DNA of 64,000 nt, from the NCBI GenBank assembly GCA_001557505.1, contig LSAX01000004.1, positions 2,418,001-2,482,000 on the forward strand, in the 5' to 3' direction. The position numbers were made by a program, and so were the translations under genes. The DNA is from Reticulascus tulasneorum (lineage: Eukaryota > Ascomycota > Sordariomycetes > Glomerellales > Reticulascaceae). This document shows positions 37,001 to 46,307 of this stretch, piece by piece. Positions within the stretch are counted from its first letter, which is position 1, and each line of letters opens with the position of its first letter. A model generated the notes under the pieces. That model made no database searches. It saw only the letters and a list, made by a program, of their open reading frames with translations, and had not been told where the DNA came from.

Positions 37001-40000
37001 CTTTGCAGAGGTGGAAAGGAGTGCCCATTCTCTCCTGGGGAGTGGGAGGCACCATTGTCACCACATTTCCCAAGAATGTGCCACGATATGGAATGAATCA
37101 GACAATGCCAATGATGTTGCGAAGTCCAGGAGAGGTCCGGATTCAAAATATTAAGGACATTCAACCTCTGGAAGAGAGACTAGCACGATTCCCTGGCCCC
37201 CTGAAGGGAAAGTCTAAGAAGAAGGAAACGATTGCCTGGATGTCGACCGGCATCGAGACTTTAGAGCGAGAATTGCCAAACACGTCTTTCCAGACCCAAG
37301 TGTCTCTCGAAGACAAGCGCACTGTTGAACGAGTCTTACTCTGGAAGATTCTCCGAGTCTTCATTGAGTTTGACGGAACTCTAGAAGGTAATCCTGCTGT
37401 CGAGAAAGCTGTTCGAGATGTGCTTGCGCCAGGACAGGAATCCGACACCGTAGATGCCATTCCGCTATATGGTGGCGGTGCAAGTGCTAACGCGCTTCAA
37501 GAGTCAGCATCCACCCGCATGATGTCAGACTCTGTTGATGCCTCGGCTATCGATCAAATCCGCAGGCATCTTCTGGTAGGCGACCGCGAAAAGGCCGTCT
37601 GGGCTGCAGTTGACAAGCGACTTTGGGGACATGCAATGCTTATCTCGAACACTGTCTCACCAGACCTCTACAAACAAGTTGCTCAAGAGTTCGTTCGCAA
37701 AGAGGTCAATTATCCAGGGCACAACAATGAGTCCCTTGCAGCGCTCTATAAAATACTGTCAGGCAATCACGAAGATTGTGTGGATGAGCTTGTACCAGTG
37801 CACGCCCGTGCAGGACTACAACTCATGAATACATCGTCACCCATGGGGACCGCTCCTGACGTGATGGAAGGACTTGATAAATGGCGAGAGACACTTGGAC
37901 TTGTCCTGAGCAACAGAAGCCCAGATGACATTCGTGCTTTGAATGCTCTTGGAAATCTTCTTTCGGGTTACGGCAGGGCAGAGGCTGCTCATATTTGCTT
38001 CCTTTTTGCAAGGAAGGCCACCGTATTTGGCGGTCTGGATGATCCGAACTCCAATTTCGTACTGGTTGGCTCAGATCACCACAGTCAAGCTGAGCAGTTC
38101 GCCAAGGAAACAGAGGCAGTGCTCCTGAGTGAAGTTTACGAATACGGGCTGTCTCTCTCGAGCGGAGCACTGTCGACTGGGGCACCACACTTGGCAGCAT
38201 ACAAGTTGCAACATGCAATGACATTGGCTGAGTATGGGTACCGAGACAAGGCCTTGCAGTACTGCGAGGCAATTTCCAACTCTATCATTGCACAGACGAA
38301 GAGGTCTCCTTATCACCATGCTATCTTGGAGTCCGCGGTCGAGGATCTTATGAACAGACTTAAGCAAGCTCCCAAGGAAGAGTCAGGTTCATGGATTCCC
38401 AAGCCCAGCATGAACAAGGTCTCGGACACCGTTTGGAACAGATTCAACAAATTCGTTGCGGGTGATGAGCATGAGAATTCGGGTGCTGGTTCTCCAGCTG
38501 ACGGAGGCGCCGAGACAGGGCCATTCGGCCGAATTGCTGGTGGAACGCCAACTATCAGCCGCTCACCCTCTGTGTCAAATTTCGAGATGTATGGGGCAAG
38601 CAATGCCGGCTACCCAGCTGGCACGGCACCTCTCCCAGTCCCAACCACTAGAGCCGCCTCACGCTATGCTCCGGCAGGCCCCCAATCTTCGTCGCCATCG
38701 GGGCAGTATGAGTCAAACTCGCCGTATGCACCAGCGGGTCGCTCTTCCATGGAACTTACGTCGAACGAATTTTCTCGCAACTCATACGAGTCGACTAGAC
38801 CCACGTCTGAGTCTCAGCCTAGCTATCTTGGCGGAGGTTATACACCCCAGAGCCATGCAATAGCATCTCAGTCATATAGTCCTGTTGGCCACGGCACCAC
38901 TCATGAGCCATCTTTTGGATCCCAACCTCGCTCCGATGGCTATTCATCCATCCCACAAGCACAACTACCTGCCGGATCTACCCCGCCAGGATTTGAGCCA
39001 TACGGCAGCAACGGAACTCCGACAAATGCTCCTGTCACGTTGCAGTCTACGGTTGGCGCCGGAATGGATGCTTTCTCGAACAACAGTCAGCCGAGCCCTG
39101 GCTATCAACCCACCCCATACGGATATGAACCTCCATCCATCAGCTCCAATGAAGTACCTCAGACCCAGACGACTGATGACTCTGCCGTTGGTGGCTACGA
39201 AGCACCTTCATATCAGCCTTACGGGTATGAGCCTCCTTCATACAACCCTGATCCTGAGGTCTCGAATGAAGATGGCAACTCGACCGAGTCCAAGCCAGTA
39301 AAGAAGAGTTTTATGGATGATGACGAAGACGATCTTAATATTACCAAGACGCGTGAGAAGTCGAAAGCAGACAAGGACCGGGAGAATGCAGAGATGTTTA
39401 AGAAGGCTGCTGAGGAAGATGGTAAGTCTCAGTCACGATTTGGCTATGGATTTAAAGTACTAATGTGCATGCAGCGCAACGAGCCGCAGCAGCACAACAG
39501 GGCAAGAAAGGCTGGGGCTTCGGCTGGTTCGGAGGGGCTAAGAAAGAAGCTGCAGAGCAGCAACAGCAGCAGTTGCAACCCAACAAACCTGTCAAGGCCA
39601 ACTTGGGAGAGTCCAGCAGCTTTGTGTACGACCCTGACCTCAAGCGATGGGTCAACAAGAAAGGCGGCACGGAGACTGCGCAGGCAAAGACCGCCACGCC
39701 ACCCCCTCCAAAAATGGGTACTCGATCGAATACCGGCACACCGCCTCCACCGATGTCTGTCCCAACTATGGGACGAGCCAGCGCACCGCCAGGGGGTCCT
39801 CCTCGGCCCCCATTTGCCGCATCCTCATCTAATCTATCCGGACCTACATCACAGGAGCATCTGGGCGTATCACCTGGCCCACCGGCAATGGCCAGGTCTG
39901 TATCAAACACCAGCAACGGCGGCCCGCCCAGCGGCCCGCCGAGTCGACCAGCCACCAGCATGAGCAACGCCAGCAGCATTGACGACCTGCTGGGTGCTGC

Positions 40001-40070
40001 AGGTCCGCGTAAGCCGGGCCAGAAGAAGGCGAAGAAGGGGGGTCGATACGTCGACGTAATGGCCAAATAA
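34048..40070 (+). CDS. SEC16: COPII coat assembly scaffold Sec16
   Basis: Exons 34048..39421 and 39475..40070 give 1,989 residues. Sec16 organises ER exit sites and recruits COPII coat proteins. The first 980 residues are disordered, acidic at the start (repeated EDEDP/DDEGFLEDDEE patches) and then Pro/Ser-rich. The central conserved domain starts near 981 ([20 protein letters not shown]). The helical ACE1-type Sec16_C domain spans about 1166-1475 (IRRHLLVGDREKAVWAAV through WIPKPSMNKVSDTVWNRF). The C-terminal tail is Pro/Gln-rich with KKGWGFGWFGG and ends in basic residues, where Sec23 contacts are known in the family. Short RYSPAP/RYAPAG-like motifs recur on both sides of the folded core. 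The intron (GTAAGT, branch TACTAAT, GCAG) splits an Ala codon. The tail is convergent with HUS1. Confidence 0.97.
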
Positions 40071-40553
40071 AGCCCCCCCTTGCACCACGTCCCGACCTAT
40101 ACACGGGAATCATTTCACCATTCCGAGCACTTACTGGCGGGGACCAGCGAAGCTATGTTGTATCATAGAATATCGATTTTGTAATATGTGCTTATGTTAA
40201 TTTGCGAAGCGGGTTCACGGAGCGGACTATTTCATAGGTCCTGATCGTTGTATTCTAGTGGGAGGAGTCCGGGCTGACCGAGTGGCTTTAAAAGAAGCAC
40301 ATACGTAGCAGCTGGCGCCCTGAGAAATAAGAGCGACCTGTTTTCATCCCAACATTCCTGGCCCGGCATTTGTGAATTCTTGTCTATACATATGCGCCAC
40401 CTTTTATATCATATAAACCAGTTGTTATCAGCGACATAACCATTAGACCAAGCCATAGCCAACTCCCAAGCCATTTCCACATGGTATCTCCATGAATAAG
40501 CCTTTACGCCTCGCTGTTCTCAGGAGAACGGCTTCTTCCTAAACATTTGTACC
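40071..40553. other. Convergent 3' intergenic region between SEC16 and HUS1
   Basis: 483 bp that must hold both transcription ends. AT-rich, polyadenylation-like patches occur around 40160-40200 and 40380-40440. Nothing else recognised. Confidence 0.6.
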
Positions 40554-41749
40554 TCATAGGCTGTAAGACGTGACATAGTACTGCGCTTGGTTAGTTCCGG
40601 ATCTGGTTGATGCGCCGTGGGAGAGCGCTACTCACCGTGACAACCGAGTCGTCCGCAGAAGCGTCATCATACTGCGGCACATATACATACAAAATCAAAG
40701 CATGGTCATCGGCAAAACAGGCAATGACTCTTCCCTCCAAGCGGCCCACGCTCAACACCCGACTCCAATCCTTCCCGTCCACCCTCACAGTAGCCCACTT
40801 GTCAGGGCCAGCCTCCTTGAACTTCATGCTCGGATGCTCCTCCAACGGCCCTTGCAGCTGCGCGGGATCCAACTCCGGGTTGTCGAGCCCGGTCCAGGTG
40901 CTCGAGATGTCGAGCCCGTCGGTGGCGATGCGCAGCCTCAGCCCGCCGTGCATGTTTGCGCTCAGCTCGAGCTTCGGGCCCGAGCGGGTGGTGCTGCTGG
41001 ACGATGTAGCAGCGAGTTTGGTGAAGCGGTCGGAGATCGCTTTGAGCTGCAGCAGAGGTGGGAGCTGGATGTGGACGTCAGGCTCGCGGACCTTGGGCTG
41101 CATTATTGTCTCGACGGTTTCAGGGTGCAGGACGCGCACGGGGATGTCGTGGGTTATGATTTTCTCACGCTCACGGCGGAGGTTGGTCTCGAGGTGTTCG
41201 GGGGCAAAGGCATCGTCGTCGTCGAAGGGGTCATCGTCGAGCGGGTTAGGGCCCTGCCGGTTGGGGAAGGGCCCGGCTGTCGAGGAGTTTGTGGTGGTGG
41301 TGATTGTCATTGAGAGGACGGGGATGCCTTCTTTCTTGGTCAGGCGGAGGGAAGCGGAAGTGCCGTTCAGGGCGGACTTGAGCGCTCGCTGGAGGGGTTG
41401 GAGGGGCAGCTCGAGATTTATGGTGTTGTTATCTTCCGCGGATTGGATATGATAGTTCTCGAACATGAAGTCCATGGACAGGGAGCTGGACGCATTAGTT
41501 TGGCACGAGAAGAGGACGGGATGAGGGTTGAGTACGCCCAGACTTGCGAGCCCGTGTCCGGGATAACGGTGAAGCGCGCAGTCTCATCGTCAAGACGGAC
41601 CCAGGCGATCTTCTCGAGGGAGTTGAGCGCAGCAGTCAGTTCTGGTTGGCAGCAGATGTTAGTTGCACGGGACGCCACTGAAGACACAAGCGGATTGGCA
41701 AGGTACTTGAGAAGGTTCGTATGTTCTTGAGTTCGGTCTTGAAGCGCAT
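40554..41749 (-). CDS. HUS1: Checkpoint clamp subunit Hus1 (9-1-1 complex)
   Basis: Exons complement(40554..40580, 40636..41485, 41536..41641, 41707..41749) give 341 residues. Hus1 pairs with Rad1 and Rad9 in the PCNA-like DNA-damage clamp. The N-terminus reads MRFKTELKNIRTFSKLTAAL; the conserved stretch IAWVRLDDETARFTVIPDTG follows. WASLSMDFMFENYHIQS starts exon 3. Central ELPLQPLQRALKSALN and the C-terminal YYVTSYSL are typical of the family. The first exon is 43 nt and the last is 27 nt including the stop. Without these small exons the protein would lack its start and its final beta strand. An acidic/Ser insert (PLDDDPFDDDDAF) is common in fungal homologues. All phases close. Confidence 0.95.
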
Positions 41750-42416
41750 TTTGGCTTCGGATGGTCATGCATTCTTTGGAGGTGACACAATTTTAGTTTC
41801 GAGGCGCGTTGAAGTCGCGAAGTTGGACCGAAGGTGACTGCATGGGATTTTAGTGGTTTGAATGCGGGGTCCCCCCCCCCCCCCCCGTCCAGTTTGGGGA
41901 AACTCATTCAACCCCACCATCAGTCAAAGCAGTTTGGGGCTCACAAGACACCACATGCATGCAGATGCTCGGATTGGGAAGCTCGGAACAGGATATGGTA
42001 CGGATAGCTGCATAGGTAAGACAACAACGTCTAGCATGAGCCTATTACCAGTGGCATGCGACACCCAGTCAAGGTGACTAGCGCATGCTCTAACTAGAGC
42101 ATGTGCAAGGAGATGGGCCGGTCATGATGCTCTGCTCGTAAACACGTCATGGGAAAGCCGGCACGCCTCTACATCTTTTTCAACCAGACAGTCGAAAGGT
42201 TGAACAGGGAATTTGAATTCCTTGAAATAGTTAGTTGTAAGCAGGCATCATGAGCCGTCTATGTAATCCATAACGCCCGGAAACCGATGTATAATACAAT
42301 ATCGCCCTCATGTGTAATGCAGCCCCAGAAGCCAAAAGTCCAAGACCATGATAAGAGCAGCAAGGTATATGTCATGGAACCAGTCATGTCATTCAGTCGT
42401 CCTGTCCACATCCCAG
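41750..42416. other. Intergenic upstream of HUS1, with a C16 homopolymer
   Basis: 667 bp between the HUS1 start and the RING gene stop. A run of 16 C at 41871-41886 sits about 120 bp upstream of the HUS1 ATG. Otherwise no feature recognised. Confidence 0.6.
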
Positions 42417-42983
42417 CTACGCAGTTGAACTTGCTCTGTCTTCCTCCGCAATCTGCATGTCCCACCAGAGCCTCCACTCCGCATCGATCTCGTCCTGGGT
42501 GACTGCGATTCGCGCTGCAATGGCTTCTTCCGTCAGAGGCCTTACTGTGCTCGGATCGATCGATCCGAGTACTGAGTTCAACTTCTGCAGCACTTGCCTA
42601 AAGATATAGTATCTTTGGGCGCCTGTGTCTGTGCAGAACCGGCAGTAGCCCGGGATGCAATATCCGGACACCTCGATATCCGTTTGATAGCCGGCTGTTT
42701 CGGGATAGGTTGTCGGGAGGAATGGATGGAGGCATCCCTCATAGCACAGTATATGTCGACAGAGTGGGCAGTTGGGTCGCGCCTCCGTGCCCAGCCATCG
42801 TAGGAGACATTTGCTGCCAAAGCGGTGGCCGCATGGAAGGAAGCGCCAGGTCTCGCATGCTTCTTCTGAGCTCTTGTCGCCAACGCGCTCGTGGCAGATT
42901 GCACAGCACTCGTCGTTCATTGCTGGGTTCGCAGGCGCTTTCCTCCTGCGTAGCTTGATCATCTTCATAAAGAGGCGTATCAT
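42417..42983 (-). CDS. Small RING-finger protein, probable E3 ubiquitin ligase
   Basis: Single exon of 188 residues, from the ATG at 42983. A short basic N-terminus leads into a RING: Cys27-x2-Cys30, then LPCGHRFGSKC (Cys51, His53, Cys59) and Cys72-x2-Cys75. The position where C3HC4 or RING-H2 proteins place the fifth ligand (residue 56) is Gly. The same CGHxFGxxC variant occurs in RFWD3-type and various fungal RING proteins, so the domain may still fold. The remainder (90-188) is helical and Glu/Trp-rich with no recognised domain. Substrates are unknown. The upstream coding strand carries a pyrimidine tract. Family call is firm; ligase activity is inferred. Confidence 0.85.
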   Translation of the reverse strand: MIRLFMKMIKLRRRKAPANPAMNDECCAICHERVGDKSSEEACETWRFLPCGHRFGSKCLLRWLGTEARPNCPLCRHILCYEGCLHPFLPTTYPETAGYQTDIEVSGYCIPGYCRFCTDTGAQRYYIFRQVLQKLNSVLGSIDPSTVRPLTEEAIAARIAVTQDEIDAEWRLWWDMQIAEEDRASSTA

Positions 42984-43055
42984 GGAGGAGATGCGACATC
43001 GGGTGTCGCGGCCCGAGTCAGTTCCTCACTTCTCGTGTAAAACACTCAAGTGAAT

Positions 43056-43110
43056 GAAAGAAAGGAACAAAGAAAGGAGAAAGGAGAAAGAAGAAAGAGA
43101 GAAGGAAAAG
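43056..43110 (-). promoter_or_regulatory. Polypurine tract, i.e. CT-rich tract upstream of the RING gene
   Basis: About 55 nt almost entirely A and G on the plus strand. It reads as C/T on the RING gene's coding strand, 70-130 nt upstream of its ATG. CT-rich tracts near transcription starts are common in filamentous ascomycetes. Confidence 0.5.
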
Positions 43111-43874
43111 AACATAAATGAATGATGCTTAGTGCGAACAAAGCAACTTTGACTAGCCATCTAAACAACCCCACCCATCGAACAATCGCGTTGTTTGTGA
43201 GCTGTGGCACCCGTAAACCCACTCCCCTTTGTGGTGGTTGCTATTGCTGGCAACCACGTCAGCCAGATTTCTGGCACGGGACCCCGCGGAATAGAGTTTG
43301 GTTTAGAGGACGAACTGATAGATATGAGCATGGGGAGAAATCCTTTCGGACCCCAGCGGACGAATTTCCAAGAGCATTGGATATTATTGGCGCCCAGACT
43401 TTGAGGATTCTTGAGGATTTTTGTTGCTGACGCCGGAGCCGCGGGCACATCGCACAGCCACGTGCTGTATGGTTTGGTCAAGGAAACGTGCAGACGCACC
43501 GATGAGATGAGATCAAGCAGGTCTCCGGCGGCACGAGCCGATAGATCCTGCCCTTGAACGCTTGTTCTGGGAGCCTAAGAAGGTCAAGATCATGAGGAGA
43601 CAAATCGTTCATCTTTGATTCCCTCGGCACTACCAACCATCGTGGCTTCGTAAACAACAAGCCATCACCGGGGGCTTAGAGATAAACTGTTGATCCCATG
43701 ACAAGATTCTTCACTCTATGCAATGTTTAAATCAAACGTGCTGAGTATAGGTCGTGGTTCACAGGTGCTTGCCTCGCAATAGATTCTGCACCACGATAGG
43801 GTTGGTGGATGGGCCGCTTCTGAAAGGACGTCAACTGTTATCTCTGTTCTTTGATGTCGCATTGGCATTGATGA
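43111..43874. other. Intergenic between the RING gene and the small membrane protein gene
   Basis: 764 bp holding the distal upstream region of the RING gene and the 3' flank of the membrane protein gene. Several overlapping short frames exist, none with coding character. Confidence 0.5.
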
Positions 43875-44451
43875 CTACCGCCTGCTACCGGCTCTATCAT
43901 CCTCGTCGTCGCTGTCATCCCTGAACCCTTCCTCTAAACTAAGAGAAAACGTCAGTAGGCTAGTCAAGGCAAATAGTAGCGAGGTGCAGCTCACTCTCTA
44001 CTTAACCGTCTGTCGTCGTCCGGCCGCTCGTGTCGCGAGTCCCCTGATAATACCCTTCGTCTGTCGTCACTAACCTCGTCCAATTCTTCCCCATCTTCCG
44101 ACCCGAAGTCCTCTTCGGATCCGTCGGTCGCAATAACCAGTCGGTCGTGGGCGTTCCGTCGCCAGGCGGACGGCACCATCAGCCCTGCAATACCATTCTG
44201 TATTCTTTGCCGCAACGACGTGGTTTGGCTCGAGATTGTCTCTATCGGAAGGTATTGGCTGTATCGATTATGGTATCTTCGCCAAAAAGGTATTATCACG
44301 TATGTTGAGAGGAGGAAGAGAATGAGCGAGATGACCGCGGGGACAATCAGTGTCTGGTTTGTGTTAGGCCATGTCAGCCTTGAATCTCGCCGGCTGTGAT
44401 GGGGACTTGAGAGTGTAGCTTTACCTTGAGGACTGATATTGTGGTGCCCAT
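43875..44451 (-). CDS. Small single-pass membrane protein of unknown function
   Basis: Exons complement(43875..43938, 43995..44353, 44425..44451) give 149 residues. The first exon is only nine codons (MGTTISVLK). It joins an exon beginning TLIVPAVISLILFLLSTYVI, so residues about 10-32 form one clear transmembrane helix near the N-terminus. A basic/polar stretch (PFWRRYHNRYSQYLP) follows directly. The cytosol-type tail is strongly acidic and Arg-rich (GSEEDFGSEDGEELDE and DDSDDEDD), ending GSRR. Three splice sites with CTGAC/CTAAC branch points and exact frame closure support a real gene despite the short length. I do not recognise a named family. The upstream start and long shared region with the formin gene are divergent. 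Confidence 0.78.
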
Positions 44452-46307
44452 GGTGGGCGAACTGTCGCGAAAGGACTCAAGAAACAAATGTCAATGTTTC
44501 CCTGACCCTTGGGTACGGATGGATATTCCCGTTGGCGGGAGACTGCTACTTCGTAATACCTGTAGTAGTAAGCCAAGAGCCAGGTTGGCATTGTGGCCAA
44601 CTGACGTGACACGGACGGACACGCAAGCGGAAATGGGGGTACTCGTAGGTCGAGACAGTGACTTTAACTTTACCTCTTTCGAGGCGAAATGCGCCGGGAT
44701 TGGCTCGGGAAACGTGGGTACTACCTGGGTACTAGTCTAGTTGATTAACACCCCCCGGTTCACTGGGACGGCATTCTCTCTCCACCGTATTACATCCGTA
44801 AATTGGGGGTCTTGGAGGTCGTATTTGAGAGCCCAGTTGGGTATCTACAGGTCGTATACGTAGGCTTCATGTCGCTTCTACCCAAGTATCTAATCTACGA
44901 ACGCATCTGAATAGGGGAATGCCACTAAATGCCGACGGCGGAAATCAAAGCATCACAAATAAGGGTTGCAATCATGTCGCATGTTTACTGGCATTTTGTT
45001 AAGTATTGCCATCACCACCTAGTTACTTGCCAACTGCGCAGGGCGCATGTATGTAGTAAAAATATTGTTCAAGCCTTGGAAGGTGGTGGCACAAGCATAT
45101 TCGTTCATCATGGACGGACGACTTGGCTGAAGATGTCTTGAAGAAGAGAGGGAGAGGGAGAGAGCCCCTAATAAATGCAGCGTCCCACTTGGGATGAGTA
45201 GCCTATATCATTGGCCATAAGCAGCCTCACAGCTGCACAAAAGCGTCCAGGGGGGTGGCGGCAGCTGAGCCGTGTGTTCATCAAGATGTACCAATGAGCG
45301 GACGACGTTTCGCGGTTCGAGCTAGAAGTCTAAGGTCGAGAAACGAACTTCGTGATGATGATGACTAGAAGCACCACCACTCGTATGTATGTGCACATGT
45401 CTCGGGGAGCTCCTCTTCTCCTTATTCCTACATCAAAACTTGTTTGTCTCCTTGCATCAAAACGCAGTGCGTAGTAGGGCTGCATCCCAAGCCACTCGTA
45501 AGTGAGATCTTCCCACACACACACTTCAACACCCCTCAGGGCGCTCAGGCGATTTCCAAAAGAGCCTGTACACATCTGCTTCCCCTGAGGTGTCAAGTCT
45601 GCAGCGCTCCCCCTTGTCGAGCCCCGTTTCATCCAGGGGGGGTGTCGCTTTTTGTTCGCAACGGTCCAAATCCTCTCTAAGGTTCTTTTCGACACTGCTA
45701 GCATTAATTAGCTAACTGCCGTTTTCACTGTATTCTAGCGAGAAAGGCAGATCTGCTTCTCCATCTCGCGTGGGAAACCCTGCCCAGAGTTTAAAACACG
45801 GTGGCACCCGATCGTTCGGCCACAACTTTTCGAAGGCGTCAGCGGCACCTCCAACGATTCCGAGCGCTTATCGAGGGATAACAAGGGAAAAATTTAGAAG
45901 AGACCTATCTCCACGCGCAAGACAAGAGAAGGAGGCAATCAAATATTCTATCTCTCTCTAAATGATAGGGGCGTGACGAACCCGTACGTCCAGGGCCCCC
46001 TTTCTCGGTTTTCATATGCTTTTCTCAAACTCCCAACATTCAAATCAAGCTTTGGGAGAAGTCAAGCTAAAACACTGCCGATTCATGCGAGCAGACATCC
46101 AGCACGCGCACCCGATTTTCGAGAAACCGACACGCTCCACCCAGTCTCCACGCTGACGGGTAGAGAGCTTCAATCATGCGAGTGGTCTTGGCCAGCCAAT
46201 TCGCCCATCACCGCTGGTCCGCGCAATCCTGAAGATACGCCACTTCTTCGTCCAAAGAGGGTAGAACTAGGTGAAACGCCTGGTTTCCCGCCCAACCCGC
46301 GTCCGCC
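44452..46307. promoter_or_regulatory. Divergent region and probable long leader upstream of the formin gene
   Basis: 1,856 bp between the membrane protein start and the formin start. If the formin transcript begins in the C/T-rich DNA near 45.5-45.9 kb, its leader contains uORFs. One is a four-codon ORF at 45962-45976 and another a longer one from the ATG at 46017. A 175-codon frame at 45973-46497 begins with GTG, not ATG, and was not accepted. Confidence 0.45.
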
